Source of the DNA: Pseudomonadota bacterium
GTDB taxonomy: Bacteria > Pseudomonadota > Gammaproteobacteria > Burkholderiales > Burkholderiaceae_C
Direction of reading: 5' to 3'
Assembly: GCA_021845505.1 (NCBI GenBank)
Contig: JAJZVU010000029.1
Coordinates: 1 to 48,900, forward strand
Length of the DNA stretch: 48,900 nucleotides
Shown piece after piece: positions 1 through 11,289 of this stretch (position 1 is the stretch's first letter; the number at the start of each line of letters is the position of its first letter). Both the position numbers and the translations under genes were made by a program. The notes beneath the pieces were generated by a model. The model did not search any database. It saw only the letters and a program-made list of their open reading frames with translations, and had not been told where the DNA came from.

Positions 1-378
1 CGTGCTGAACAACGCCTCGTTGTACGCGTCCGCTCCTCGCATCTCTCGTCTCTCACCGTTGCTCGTCACTGCCCCACATCCTCGTCGATCACGGCGCAGC
101 GCGCCAGTATTTCAACGGCCTGCTAGGGATGGTGTTCAGAACTCACGTGGCGCCCGCCGGCCACCGCCCCGAAGGGCTCGGGCCCAGACGAGCGCTGCCC
201 CACCTGTCGGCTTGCCTGTGCCACCGGCACAGGCTGCGCCGCGCAGGCAGGCCATGCCGGGAAGCGCGGGGCGCTCGCCGGACTGTGGCGTGAGAGCAGC
301 GCAAGAACCGCAGCAGAGAACAGGGCCGGAACAGGTGCGCAGCCCGAGCCGACGTAACCCCGGCGTAACCCGGCAACG
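1..378. other. No recognisable gene
   Basis: I see no credible gene in this stretch. Open frames exist on both strands but their translations are rich in Arg, Pro and Ala with no recognisable domain, as expected from GC-rich non-coding DNA. The right part runs into the terminator of the tRNA gene. The left end may hold the edge of a gene lying outside the window; this cannot be decided here. Confidence 0.5.
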
Positions 379-401
379 AAAAAGCCCGCCAAGAGGCGGG
401 C
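379..401 (-). terminator. Intrinsic terminator of tRNA-Thr
   Basis: On the minus strand a 7-bp stem GCCCGCC / GGCGGGC with a TCTT loop (384-401) is followed directly by TTTTT (379-383). It lies 18 bases past the CCA end of the tRNA and fits a Rho-independent terminator for it. Confidence 0.9.
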
Positions 402-418
402 CAAGTCGTTGAGTCTAT

Positions 419-494
419 TGGTGCCGGTGAAAGGAATCGAACCCTCGACCTTCTCATTACGAATGAGCTGCTCTACCGACTGAGCTACACCGGC
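419..494 (-). tRNA. tRNA-Thr (anticodon CGU)
   Basis: The minus strand folds as a full tRNA of 76 bases with CCA encoded: acceptor stem GCCGGTG pairing with CACCGGC, D arm GCTC...GAGC, anticodon loop TTCGTAA, and T arm with GGTTCGATTCC. The anticodon CGT decodes ACG (threonine). The G-A opposition closing the anticodon stem is also present in the E. coli tRNA-Thr(CGU) as I recall it. A terminator follows at 379-401. Confidence 0.95.
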
Positions 495-525
495 GCGAAA
501 CCGTCGATCATACCTGATGGCCCGG

Positions 526-1554
526 TCATGCGGCCGGGGCGGCCTCGGCCTCCAGGTGGTACTGGCGCAGGCGCTCGATTTCGTCGCGCGAGCCCAGCAT
601 CACCGCGGCGCGCTGGTGCAGTTCCTCGGGCTGGATGTCCAGGATGCGCTGGCTGCCGGCGATCGCCAGGCCGCCGGCCTGCTCGACCAGCAGGGCCATC
701 GGGTTGGCTTCGTACATCAGCCGCAGCCTGCCGGCGCGCCGGGGTTCACGGCGATCCCAGGGGTAGAGGAACACCCCGCCGCGCTGCAGCACGCGGTGCA
801 CGTCGGCCACCATGCTGCCGACCCAGCGCATGTTGAAGTCCTTGCCTCGCGGTCCCTCGCGGCCGGCCAGGCACTCGTCGATGTAGCGCCGCACCGGTTG
901 CGCCCAGTGGCGCATGTTGGACATGTTGATCGCGAACTCGGAGGTCGCAGCGGGGATCCGCAGGTCCTGCTGGGCCAGCACGAAGCCGCCCTGGTCGGCG
1001 TCCAGCGTGAACGCGCACACGCCGTGCCCCAGGGTCAGCACCAGTGTGGTCTGCGGGCCGTAGGTGCAGTAGCCGGCGGCGACCTGGCGGCTGCCGGGCT
1101 GCAGGAAGTGCGCGGCCTGCACCTCCTCGACCCCCTCGTCGAGGTGGAGCACCGAGAAGATGGTGCCGATGGTGACATTGACCTCGATGTTGCTCGAGCC
1201 GTCCAGCGGGTCGTACAGCAGCAGGTATTCGCCGCGCGGAAAGCGGTGGGGGATCGGGTGGATGCGTTCGAGTTCCTCGGACGCGATGGCCGCCAGGTGG
1301 CCACCCCATTCGTTGGCCTCGAGCAGCACGTCGTTGGCGATGACGTCGAGCTGCTTTTGCACCTCGCCCTGCACGTTGCTGCTGGGCAGGCTGCCCAGGA
1401 TGCCCTGGGCGGCGCCTCGGTTGACCGCGCGGCTGATGCGCTTGCAGGCGCGCGCCACCTGCTCGATCAGCAGCCGCAGCGAGCCGGGGATGTGGCCGTG
1501 GCTGCGCTGCTGCTCGATCAGCCAGCGCGACAGGCTGACGGGGTTGTCGGACAT
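526..1554 (-). CDS. fbp: Fructose-1,6-bisphosphatase class I
   Basis: This 342-residue protein hydrolyses fructose 1,6-bisphosphate to fructose 6-phosphate in gluconeogenesis, and in the Calvin cycle where one is present. The metal and phosphate motif [14 protein letters not shown] begins at residue 115 and is diagnostic of class I enzymes. Further family blocks are [12 protein letters not shown] near residue 60 and [14 protein letters not shown] in the second half. Length is normal for the family (about 330-340). It lies 55 bases downstream of pepN on the same strand and is probably co-transcribed with it. No other Calvin-cycle gene is in view, so gluconeogenesis is the safer reading. Confidence 0.96.
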   Translation of the reverse strand: MSDNPVSLSRWLIEQQRSHGHIPGSLRLLIEQVARACKRISRAVNRGAAQGILGSLPSSNVQGEVQKQLDVIANDVLLEANEWGGHLAAIASEELERIHPIPHRFPRGEYLLLYDPLDGSSNIEVNVTIGTIFSVLHLDEGVEEVQAAHFLQPGSRQVAAGYCTYGPQTTLVLTLGHGVCAFTLDADQGGFVLAQQDLRIPAATSEFAINMSNMRHWAQPVRRYIDECLAGREGPRGKDFNMRWVGSMVADVHRVLQRGGVFLYPWDRREPRRAGRLRLMYEANPMALLVEQAGGLAIAGSQRILDIQPEELHQRAAVMLGSRDEIERLRQYHLEAEAAPAA

Positions 1555-1609
1555 GGTTGGCCTGGTGGTGAGTGGGCCGCGGCCCGGCCCCGGCGAAACA
1601 TTGTCGGGC

Positions 1610-4264
1610 TCAGGCCAGGGCCTTGTCGAGGATTTCCCGGCAGTCGGCCGAAAGCGCCGGGTCGGCTGCGAGATCGCGGATCACCGGCTCGGCCGCCTGG
1701 GCGTAGGGGGCGGCCAGCTTGCGCCAGCGTTCCATCGCCCGCGCCAGGCGCGCCGCGACCTGCGGGTTGATCGAGTCGAGAGCCCGCACCTGTTCGGCCC
1801 AGAACGCGTAGCCGGCCGCGTCGGCGCGGTGGAAGGCGCCGGGGTTGGCCTGGCAGAAGGTGGCGATCACGCTGCGCGCCCGGTTGGGGTTGCGCAGGCT
1901 GAAGTCGCGGTGGCGCATCAGCTCGCGCACCTCGTCGACCTGCACCCCGGGCGCGGCCGCCTGCAGCGCGAACCACTTGTCCATCACCAGCGGCTCGCCG
2001 GCGAACTGCGAGGCGAAGCGTTGCAATGCGGCGCCGGCCAGTTCGGCGCGCGCGCCGACCAGCGCGGACAACGCGGCGAAGCGGTCGCTCATGTTGTCGG
2101 CGTCCTTCACCGCCTGGTAGGCGCGGCCCTGCCAGGGCGCGTCGCCCAGCAGGCACAGCGAGCCCAGCGCCAGGTTGCGCAGCGCGCGCCGCGCCGCGCT
2201 GGCGAAGTCCGGGCTGTAGCCCTGGCGCGGCGCCAGTCGGTGCCACGCGCGCTGCCAGTCGTCGCGCAGGCCCTCGGCCAGCAGCAGGCGCAGTTGCTGG
2301 CGCGCCTGGTGGATGCGCGGGGGGTCGATCAGCTGCAACTGTTCGGCGATGTAGCCTTCGCCGGGCGGGGTCAGCAGCAGTTCCTGCAAGGCCGGGTCGA
2401 GGCGCGGGTCGGACAGCACCGCGCGCAGCGCGCCCAGGTATGCGGGGTCGAGTCGCGGCGGGCTGCCGGCGGCAGCCGCTGGCAGCAGACGCGCCAGCGC
2501 CAGGCGCTGCGCCGCCTCCCAGCGGTTGAACGCGTCGGTGTCGTGGGCCAGCAGCACCAGGCGCTGCGCGTCGTCCAGGTCGTCGTCGAGGATCACCGGC
2601 GCCGAAAAGCCCCGCAGCAGCGAGGGCACCGGCGGCTGCTCGACTCCATGCAGCGTGAAGCTGTGCTCGGCCTGGTCCAGCACCAGCAGCGCCTCGCCGA
2701 GGGTTTCGCCGTGTTCGTCCAGCCGCATGCGCAGCGGCGTGCCGTCGCGCGCCAGCAGGCCCAGGCGCAGCGGGATCACCTGCGGCTGCTTGTCGGCCTG
2801 GCCTGCGCTCGGCGGGCACGTCTGCTGCACGTGCAGCGTGTAGACGCGCCGCGCGGGGTCGTACTCGCCGCGGCTGCGCAGTCGCGGCGTTCCGGCCTGC
2901 GAGTACCACAGCGCGAAGGCCTCGCGCCGCCGCGCCAGCTCGGAGTCGGGGTTGGCGTCGGCCATCGCCGCCAGGAAATCGTCGCAGGTCACGGCCTGGC
3001 CGTCGTGGCGGGCGAAATATTCCCGCAGGCCGCGCGCGAAGCCCTCGCGCCCGACCAGGGTCTGCATCATGCGCACCACCTCGGCGCCTTTCTCGTAGAC
3101 GGTCGGGGTGTAGAAGTTGTCGATGGCCACGTAGCTGTCGGGGCGCACCGGGTGGGCCATCGGGCCGGCATCCTCGGGGAACTGCAGTGCCCGCAACGCG
3201 CGCACGTCCTCGATGCGCCGCACCGCGCGCGCCGACTCGCCGCCGGCGGCCGCGGCCAGGTCCTGGCTGAACTCCTGGTCGCGGAACACCGTCAGCCCTT
3301 CCTTCAGGCTGAGCTGGAACCAGTCGCGGCAGGTCACGCGGTTGCCGGTCCAGTTGTGGAAGTATTCGTGGCCGACCACCGACTCGATGTTCTGGAAGTC
3401 CGCGTCGGTGGCGGTCGCGGGGTTGGCCAGCACGTACTTGGTGTTGAAGACGTTCAGGCCCTTGTTCTCCATCGCCCCCATGTTGAAGTCGCTGACCGCG
3501 ACGATCATGAAGCGCTCGAGGTCGAGGCTGAGGCCGAAGCGCTGTTCGTCCCATGCCTGCGCCAGCACCAGCGAGCGCATCGCGTGCTCGGTCTTGTCCA
3601 GGTCGCCCTCGCGCACGTAGACCTGCAGCAGATGCTGGCGGCCGTCGCGGCTGCTCACCCGCTGCTGGCGGCTGACCAGCCGTCCGGCGACCAGCGCGAA
3701 CAGGTAGCAGGGCTTGGGGAAGGGGTCGTCCCAGGAGGCCTGCAGGCGCCCGTCGTCGAGCCTGCGCTGCTCGACCAGGTTGCCGTTGCTCAGCAGCACC
3801 GGGAAGCGCGCGCCATCGGCGCGCAGCACCACGCTGAAGCGGCTCATCACGTCCGGGCGGTCGGGCCAGAAGGTGATGCGCCGGAAGCCCTCGGCCTCGC
3901 ATTGGGTGAAGAACGCGCCGCCCGACATGTACAGCCCGGACAGGTGGGTGTTCGACGCCGGCGAGCAGGTGTTGAGCACCTCCAGCTCGAAGCGCTCGGG
4001 CAGCTTGTCCAGCCGGATGCCGCCGGCGGACTGGGCGTAGACGTAGGGCTTGCCGTCGACCCTGAGCGACTGCAGGGTGATGTCCTCGCCGTCCAGGTGC
4101 AGCGCTGCGTCGGCGCCGAAGCCCGGCCTGCGCTGCACCTGCATGCGGCTTTTCACGCGGGTGCGCTCGGGGTCGAGGTCGAATTCCAGCTGCACATGCT
4201 CGATGGCATAGGCGGCGGGGGCATAGTCCAGGCGGGAGATCGCGGGGGCTTGGTCGGTGCGCAT
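1610..4264 (-). CDS. pepN: Aminopeptidase N (M1 family)
   Basis: A cytoplasmic zinc metallopeptidase of 884 residues that removes N-terminal residues during peptide turnover. The substrate-recognition motif GAMEN is at residues 263-267 and the zinc motif HEYFH at 299-303, with the third zinc ligand Glu about 19 residues on, in the stretch [19 protein letters not shown]. Length is close to E. coli PepN (870). The open frame continues about 118 codons upstream but that part overlaps prfB and has no similarity to the family, so I start at the ATG reading MRTDQ. No strong ribosome-binding site precedes it. prfB ends 74 bases upstream, fbp begins 55 bases downstream. Confidence 0.95.
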   Translation of the reverse strand: MRTDQAPAISRLDYAPAAYAIEHVQLEFDLDPERTRVKSRMQVQRRPGFGADAALHLDGEDITLQSLRVDGKPYVYAQSAGGIRLDKLPERFELEVLNTCSPASNTHLSGLYMSGGAFFTQCEAEGFRRITFWPDRPDVMSRFSVVLRADGARFPVLLSNGNLVEQRRLDDGRLQASWDDPFPKPCYLFALVAGRLVSRQQRVSSRDGRQHLLQVYVREGDLDKTEHAMRSLVLAQAWDEQRFGLSLDLERFMIVAVSDFNMGAMENKGLNVFNTKYVLANPATATDADFQNIESVVGHEYFHNWTGNRVTCRDWFQLSLKEGLTVFRDQEFSQDLAAAAGGESARAVRRIEDVRALRALQFPEDAGPMAHPVRPDSYVAIDNFYTPTVYEKGAEVVRMMQTLVGREGFARGLREYFARHDGQAVTCDDFLAAMADANPDSELARRREAFALWYSQAGTPRLRSRGEYDPARRVYTLHVQQTCPPSAGQADKQPQVIPLRLGLLARDGTPLRMRLDEHGETLGEALLVLDQAEHSFTLHGVEQPPVPSLLRGFSAPVILDDDLDDAQRLVLLAHDTDAFNRWEAAQRLALARLLPAAAAGSPPRLDPAYLGALRAVLSDPRLDPALQELLLTPPGEGYIAEQLQLIDPPRIHQARQQLRLLLAEGLRDDWQRAWHRLAPRQGYSPDFASAARRALRNLALGSLCLLGDAPWQGRAYQAVKDADNMSDRFAALSALVGARAELAGAALQRFASQFAGEPLVMDKWFALQAAAPGVQVDEVRELMRHRDFSLRNPNRARSVIATFCQANPGAFHRADAAGYAFWAEQVRALDSINPQVAARLARAMERWRKLAAPYAQAAEPVIRDLAADPALSADCREILDKALA

Positions 4265-4338
4265 GGGGCTCGTGCTGGCGGGAGGTGGGGTGCCGCAGCG
4301 GGCGGGGCGGGGCCGGCGGGCCGCCGGCGGCCGCGGGC

Positions 4339-5443
4339 TCAGAGGCCCCGCTTCAGGCTGGCGGAAATGAAGTCGTCGAGGTCGCCGTCGAGCACCTTCT
4401 GGGTGTTGGACATCTCGACCCCGGTTCGCAGGTCCTTGATGCGGCTCTGGTCGAGCACGTAGGAGCGGATCTGGTGTCCCCAGCCGACGTCGCTCTTGCT
4501 GTCCTCGAGCTTCTGCTGCTCGGCCTGGCGCTTGCGCAGTTCGTGCTCGTACAGCCGCGAGCGCAGCATCGCCCAGGCCTCGGCGCGGTTCTTGTGCTGC
4601 GAGCGGTCGTTCTGGCATTGCACGACGATCCCGGTCGGCACGTGGGTGATGCGAACCGCCGAGTCGGTCTTGTTGATGTGCTGGCCGCCCGCGCCGCTGG
4701 CGCGGAAGGTGTCGATGCGCACTTCGGCGGGGTTGATCTCGATGGCGATCGAATCGTCGACCTCCGGGTAGACGAACACGCTGGCGAAGCTGGTGTGCCT
4801 GCCGCCCGAGGAGTCGAAGGGGCTCTTGCGCACCAGGCGGTGCACTCCGGTCTCGGTGCGCAGCTTGCCGTAGGCGTAGTCGCCCTCGACCTTGATCGAC
4901 GCGCTCTTGATCCCGGCGACGTCGCCCTCGGACTCCTCCAGCACCTCGACGCGGAAGCCCTGGCGCTCGCAGTAGCGCAGGTACTGGCGCAGCAGCATCG
5001 CCGCCCAGTCGCAGGCCTCGGTGCCGCCGGCGCCTGCCTGGATGTCCAGGAAGCAGTTGCCGGGGTCCATCGGGTTGGAGAACATGCGCCGGAACTCCAG
5101 TTCCTCGACGCGGCCGCCGGTGGCGCGCAGGTCCTCGGCGATGGCCAGCAGCGTGGCGTCGTCGTCCTCGTCGCGCGAGAGGTCGAAGAGTTCCTGGTGG
5201 TCCTGCAGTTCGCGCTCGATGCGCTCGATGGACAGCACCACCGATTCCAGCCCCCGGCGCTCCTTGCCCAGGTCCTGGGCGCGCTGGGGGTCGTCCCAGA
5301 CCTTGGGGTCCTCGAGCGCCGCGCTCACCTCGCGCAGGCGCGCGGACTTGGCAGCGTAGTCAAAGATACCCCCGTAGCAGCTTCGTGCGCTCGGAGAGGT
5401 CACGCAGCTGGGACGACAGGGCGTTGAGTTGTTCGGCTTCCAT
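4339..5443 (-). CDS. prfB: Peptide chain release factor 2 (programmed frameshift)
   Basis: RF2 recognises UAA and UGA and triggers peptide release. The gene is read in two frames. Frame one starts at ATG 5443 and encodes 27 residues ending RGYL, then meets an in-frame TGA at 5362-5360. After a +1 slip on CTT TGA C the ribosome continues with DYAAKSARL to the stop at 4339, giving 367 residues (E. coli 365). The body carries the tripeptide anticodon region [15 protein letters not shown], where SPF reads the stop codon, and the catalytic GGQ in SGAGGQHIN. Translation of the downstream frame alone begins with an unrelated N-terminus, confirming the split. Expression should be autoregulated, as in other bacteria. 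Confidence 0.97.
5359..5373 (-). promoter_or_regulatory. prfB +1 programmed frameshift site
   Basis: The minus strand reads GGGGGTATCTTTGAC. It combines a Shine-Dalgarno-like G run, the slippery CTT codon (5365-5363), the in-frame stop TGA (5362-5360) and a following C, the poorest termination context. From memory the E. coli site differs only by an A preceding the G run. When RF2 is scarce, the ribosome slips and reads GAC (5361-5359) instead of stopping. Confidence 0.96.
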
Positions 5444-5538
5444 GGGCGGGCGTGGCTCGGCGGGTCAGCGGAAAACCAGCATTGTCGCATTCCCCGGCGC
5501 GCCAGCGCAGGCCGCGGCGCGCCCGGCGCCGCGTGTCC

Positions 5539-6663
5539 TCACTTGAAGAACGCCCGCACCTTGTCGGCCCAGCTCTTGCCGCTGGGGGTGTGACGGTCGC
5601 CGCCGCGCTTGAGGGACTCGTCGAGCTGCTCGAGCAGCCGGCGCTGCTCCTCGGTCAGGCGCACCGGGGTCTCGACCTCGATGTGGCAGTACAGGTCGCC
5701 GGAGTGCGCGGCGTGGATGCCCTTGATGCCCTTGCCGCGCAGCCGCAGCGTCTTGCCCGACTGGGTTCCCTCGGGCAGTTCGATCTCCGCGCTGCCGCCG
5801 AGGGTCGGCACCTCGATGCGCGCGCCCAGCGCAGCCGCGGTCATGCCGACCGGGATGCGGCAGTGCAGGTCGTTGCCGTGGCGCTCGAACAGCGGGTGCG
5901 GCTTGATCTGGATTTCCACGTACAGGTCGCCCGCGGGGCCTCCGCCCAGGCCCGGCTCGCCGTTGCCGCTGGAGCGGATGCGCATGCCGCTGTCGATCCC
6001 GGCCGGGATCTGCACTTCCAGGGTCTTCTGGCGCTGCACCCGTCCCTCGCCGCGGCAGCTCGGGCAGGGCTCGGGGATCACCTTGCCGCTGCCGCCGCAG
6101 GTTCCGCAGGTCTGCTGCATCGCGAACGGGCCCATGCGCTGGGTGGTCGCGCCGCTGCCGCCGCAGGCCGGGCAGGCCTTGGGCTTGGTGCCCGGCTTGG
6201 CGCCGCTGCCGTGGCAGGTGGCGCAGGGGTCCCAACTGGGGATGCGCAGCGACTTGGTCGTGCCGTGCGCAGCCTCCTCCAGGCTCAGGCTGAGGGAGTA
6301 GCTCAGGTCGGCGCCGCGGTAGACCTGCGCGCCGCCGCGCTGGCGCGCCCCGCCGCCGAAGATCTCCTCGAAGATGCTGCCGAAGTCGGCGAAGCCGGCG
6401 CCGCCGAACCCGGCACCGCCCATTCCGGCGGCCGACGGGTCGACGCCGGCATGGCCGTAGCGGTCGTAGGCGGCGCGCTTCTGCGGGTCGCTGAGGGTTT
6501 CGTAGGCCTGCTTGACCTCCTTGAACCGCTCCTCGCTGTCCTTGTCCCCCTGCGTGCGGTCGGGGTGGTACTTCATCGCCAGCTTGCGGTAGGCCTTTTT
6601 CAAAGCCTCCTCGTCGGCGTCGCGGGGAACCCCCAGAACTTCGTAGAAATCTCGCTTGGCCAT
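5539..6663 (-). CDS. dnaJ: Chaperone DnaJ (Hsp40)
   Basis: Co-chaperone of 374 residues that delivers unfolded clients to DnaK and stimulates its ATPase. The J domain covers about residues 1-70 with HPD at 33-35; a Gly/Phe-rich linker follows. The zinc-binding region has all four CxxCxGxG repeats ([32 protein letters not shown]), so this is a type I DnaJ. I choose the ATG at 6663 (MAKRDFYEV); a TTG two codons upstream is the alternative. It lies downstream of dnaK, but an intrinsic terminator sits just before its start. prfB follows after 95 bases. Confidence 0.97.
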   Translation of the reverse strand: MAKRDFYEVLGVPRDADEEALKKAYRKLAMKYHPDRTQGDKDSEERFKEVKQAYETLSDPQKRAAYDRYGHAGVDPSAAGMGGAGFGGAGFADFGSIFEEIFGGGARQRGGAQVYRGADLSYSLSLSLEEAAHGTTKSLRIPSWDPCATCHGSGAKPGTKPKACPACGGSGATTQRMGPFAMQQTCGTCGGSGKVIPEPCPSCRGEGRVQRQKTLEVQIPAGIDSGMRIRSSGNGEPGLGGGPAGDLYVEIQIKPHPLFERHGNDLHCRIPVGMTAAALGARIEVPTLGGSAEIELPEGTQSGKTLRLRGKGIKGIHAAHSGDLYCHIEVETPVRLTEEQRRLLEQLDESLKRGGDRHTPSGKSWADKVRAFFK

Positions 6664-6690
6664 GGTCAAGCCTGCCGGGTGATCAGGACG

Positions 6691-6719
6691 AAAAGGGAGG
6701 GTGCACGCGGCACCCTCCC
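6691..6719 (-). terminator. Intrinsic terminator between dnaK and dnaJ
   Basis: The minus strand has a perfect 10-bp stem GGGAGGGTGC / GCACCCTCCC with a five-base loop, followed at once by TTTT. It lies about 90 bases after the dnaK stop and only 27 bases before the dnaJ ATG. It should end most grpE-dnaK transcripts, and dnaJ would receive only read-through unless it has its own promoter. Confidence 0.85.
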
Positions 6720-6808
6720 GGTCGACTCGGGCAACGCGCCGAGGCGCGGCCGGGGTGCATCATCGCACACTGCCGGCCCGGCTTCACGGCGCGTCGACGC
6801 CTGGCGCA

Positions 6809-8746
<1,938 letters not shown>

Positions 8747-8819
8747 GTTGAACTCCGAATATCGGGTGTGGGTCTTGCCTTGTGGGGTGCCGTGTCGTCT
8801 CTCGGCCTGCTGCGCCTGC

Positions 8820-8847
8820 AGATGCAGGCACTTGCCGCCGATTCAAG
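8820..8847 (-). promoter_or_regulatory. Sigma-32-like heat-shock promoter for dnaK
   Basis: On the minus strand CTTGAA (8847-8842) is separated by 14 bases from CTGCATCT (8827-8820). The consensus is CTTGAAA, 11-16 bases, CCCCATNT; the -35 matches well and the -10 matches four of six core bases. The -10 overlaps a perfect dyad GCCTGCA-GA-TGCAGGC (8814-8829). It would start transcription about 65 bases before dnaK. No CIRCE element is present here. Confidence 0.5.
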
Positions 8848-8879
8848 GGCCCGCAGGCGCATGTGAGCTCGCCGTCCGC

Positions 8880-9467
8880 TCAGGAAGCCTGCGCCGGGGA
8901 CGACCCCTCGGCAGGGCCCGCCACCGTGACCAGAGCCGGGCGCAACGTGCGCTCGGCCAGCACGTAGCCCTTCTGCAACACCGAGACCACGGTGTTGGGC
9001 GGCTGCTCGCTGGCCACGCTGGCGATCGCCTGGTGGCGCGTGGGATCGAAGCGCTCGCCGGCGGCCGGCTGGATTTCCACGATGCGGTTGCGCTCGAAGG
9101 CCGAGCGCAACTGGTTGAGGGTCAGGTCGACCCCGGTCTTCAGCGCGTCGATGCTGCCGCTGGAGTCGGCCAGCGCCGCCTCCAGGCTGTCCTTCACCGG
9201 CAGCAGCGACTGCGCCATCGCCTCGACCGCGAACTTGCGCGCCTTGGCAGCCTCCTCCTCGGCGCGCCGGCGCACGTTCTCCGCCTCGGCCTTGGCGCGC
9301 AGGAACTGGTCCTTCAGCGCGTCGAGTTCGTCCTGGGCGGCTTTCAGCGCCTGCTCCAGCGCGTCGTTGCCGGGCTCGGCAGCGCCCTGCGCCGGCTCGG
9401 CGGCAGGCCGTGGCGGGGTGGGTGGGCACTGCGATGCGGGGGCTTCGGTCTGGCTGTCTGGGGTCAT
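8880..9467 (-). CDS. grpE: Nucleotide exchange factor GrpE
   Basis: GrpE releases ADP from DnaK to reset its cycle. This 195-residue protein has a disordered acidic N-terminus (about 35 residues), a long coiled-coil helix ([17 protein letters not shown] onward), the family block [12 protein letters not shown] near the middle, and the C-terminal beta domain with FDPTRHQAI and [16 protein letters not shown]. It lies 15 bases downstream of a glycosyltransferase gene and 133 bases upstream of dnaK. No clear ribosome-binding site precedes the ATG, so translation may be coupled to the upstream gene. Confidence 0.96.
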   Translation of the reverse strand: MTPDSQTEAPASQCPPTPPRPAAEPAQGAAEPGNDALEQALKAAQDELDALKDQFLRAKAEAENVRRRAEEEAAKARKFAVEAMAQSLLPVKDSLEAALADSSGSIDALKTGVDLTLNQLRSAFERNRIVEIQPAAGERFDPTRHQAIASVASEQPPNTVVSVLQKGYVLAERTLRPALVTVAGPAEGSSPAQAS

Positions 9468-9482
9468 GGCTGGCGGGAAGGT

Positions 9483-11276
9483 TCATCGGCGCGCCACCGG
9501 GGCGCGGGTCGGATCAGTCTTCGACATGGGGGCGCCCGCAGGGGTTTCAAGGGCCGGCGGGCGGTGGATGAACACCACGCTGCGGTCGAAGGGCAGCGGC
9601 TGCAGCCCGATCGCCAGCCCGCTGGCCAGGAAGGATGCCAGGCGGTCGCGGCTGACCCACACCGCGACCGGCTCCCCGTCTCGCTTGCTGCGGCGCAGCG
9701 CCGACGGCCCGACGCAGGGCGAGGCGGCGCCGGCGTGCCGGCAGCCGAACCACAGGTCGGCACTGACGCTGTCGATCACCCGCAACGGGCCCAGTCCGTA
9801 GAACACCAGCGAGGCATCGTGGTCCTCGAAGGTCTGCCAGGAGTACATCCGCAGCCCGTCGGGGAACAGGGTGTGCAGCGTGCGCGCGACCTGCTGCTGG
9901 GACGCCTGCGGCCCCTTGACCACCTGGAGTTCGGTGACGAACAGGGTCAGCGCGAGCCCGGTCAGCCCGAACACCAGCAGGCCGCCCTGCAGCCTGCCCA
10001 GCAGCAGCAGGCCGGCCGCCAGCAGCGACAGCACCAGCAGCGCCCGCACCAGTTCGTACAGCAGCGGGAACAGGCTGGGAGGCATGCCGCTGTGCAGCAC
10101 CTGCCGATGCAGCGTGGGCCACGACATCACTCCCAGCCACAAGAGCAGCGCGGCCACGCCGAAGGCGGTGCAACCGGCCGCCAGCAGCGGCAGCAGCCGG
10201 CGCAGCGCGTGGGCGTCGCCGGCCAGTTGCTGCAGCCGCACGCCGGCCCACCAGGCCAGCAGCGGGACCACCGGCAGCAGGTAGTACGCCCCCTTGTCGC
10301 TGGAGGCGGAAAAGAACACCAGCAGGATCAGGCTGGCGTTGCGCGCCCAGGTCGCGCTGCGCTCGAGTCCGTCGACCTGGCTCGCCCCGGCGCGCCGGGT
10401 CCACGCCAGCGCCAGCAGCAGCGGAGTCCACTGGAAGGTGCCGATCAGCAGGTGGGGCAGGTAGTACCACCAGGGACCGTGATGGAAGTCGTCGGGGATG
10501 CGGGTGCCCAGGAAGCGGTTGATGGTCTCGTTGATCCAGAAGAACCAGGCGAAGCCGGGCTGCCGCCAGGCCGCCAGCAGTTGCCAGGGCAGGGCCACCA
10601 GCACGAACACGCCGATCGCCCAGGGATCGAGGTACAGCCGCAACAGCCTGCCGCGCGACAGCGGCCCGGGGGACAGCAGCAGTTGCACCAGGCCGACCAG
10701 CCCGAGCAGCGCCAGCGCCTCCGGCCCCTTGCTGAGCACCGCCAGCCCCAGCGCCACCGAGGCCCAGCGCATCAGCGCGCGGCTTTCGCGCTGCTCGGCC
10801 AGCACGACCAGCGCCAGCGCGCTCAGCCAGAACACGCTGAGCAGCGGGTCGAACAGGATGGTGCGGGCGATCTGCACCCAGCCCAGCCCGGTGCCGGCGA
10901 TCAGCGCCGCGCTGCGGCCGGCCAGCGGTGCGCGCAGCCGGCGGCCCAGCACGATGCAGCCCAGGCTGGTCAGCCAGGCCGCGGCCGCGTCGGGCAGGCG
11001 CGCCTGCCACGCGCCGACGCCGAAGGCCTTGTACGCCAGCGCCATCAGCCAATACAGCAGCGGAGGCTTCTCGATGTACGGAACCCCGTCCAGATGGGGG
11101 ATCAGCCACGAGCCGCCATGGCTCATCGCCAGCCCGATGCTGGCGTACAGCGCCTCGTTGTTGTCGCGGATGGGTGGCCGCTCGAGCCCCCAGAACAGGC
11201 AGGCCGCGACCAGCAGCAGCACCAGCACATCGGCCACCCACGGCGGCAGTTCGGCATGCAGCAGGCGCGTCGGCAT
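9483..11276 (-). CDS. ArnT/PMT-like GT-C membrane glycosyltransferase
   Basis: A polytopic membrane protein of 597 residues with about a dozen hydrophobic segments, resembling lipid-linked glycosyltransferases of the ArnT/PMT fold (GT-C), which use an undecaprenyl-phosphate sugar to modify lipid A or other periplasmic targets. The first periplasmic loop has RDNNEALYA (38-45) and PYIEKPPLLYW; a further acidic position is ARTILFDPLL. The usual DE pair of the first motif reads NE. I start at ATG 11276, 13 bases after the hemH stop. The stop lies 15 bases before grpE, so it appears to be part of a hemH-GT-grpE-dnaK transcription unit. The acceptor is unknown; aminoarabinose transfer is possible, but no arn genes are nearby. 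Confidence 0.82.
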   Translation of the reverse strand: MPTRLLHAELPPWVADVLVLLLVAACLFWGLERPPIRDNNEALYASIGLAMSHGGSWLIPHLDGVPYIEKPPLLYWLMALAYKAFGVGAWQARLPDAAAAWLTSLGCIVLGRRLRAPLAGRSAALIAGTGLGWVQIARTILFDPLLSVFWLSALALVVLAEQRESRALMRWASVALGLAVLSKGPEALALLGLVGLVQLLLSPGPLSRGRLLRLYLDPWAIGVFVLVALPWQLLAAWRQPGFAWFFWINETINRFLGTRIPDDFHHGPWWYYLPHLLIGTFQWTPLLLALAWTRRAGASQVDGLERSATWARNASLILLVFFSASSDKGAYYLLPVVPLLAWWAGVRLQQLAGDAHALRRLLPLLAAGCTAFGVAALLLWLGVMSWPTLHRQVLHSGMPPSLFPLLYELVRALLVLSLLAAGLLLLGRLQGGLLVFGLTGLALTLFVTELQVVKGPQASQQQVARTLHTLFPDGLRMYSWQTFEDHDASLVFYGLGPLRVIDSVSADLWFGCRHAGAASPCVGPSALRRSKRDGEPVAVWVSRDRLASFLASGLAIGLQPLPFDRSVVFIHRPPALETPAGAPMSKTDPTRAPVARR

Positions 11277-11289
11277 GCGGCGGGCGATC

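Noticed and set aside
2-412. Open frame at the left edge
   Set aside because: It is Arg/Pro-rich, has no recognisable family and runs through the tRNA terminator.
1160-4462. A plus-strand open frame of about 1100 codons opposite fbp and pepN
   Set aside because: It mirrors the strong minus-strand genes in GC-rich DNA, and its translation has no domain. Similar long antisense frames occur opposite dnaK, rpoD, clpA and other genes.
8747-9482. CIRCE element for HrcA control of grpE-dnaK
   Set aside because: No TTAGCACTC-N9-GAGTGCTAA or similar inverted repeat around grpE or dnaK.
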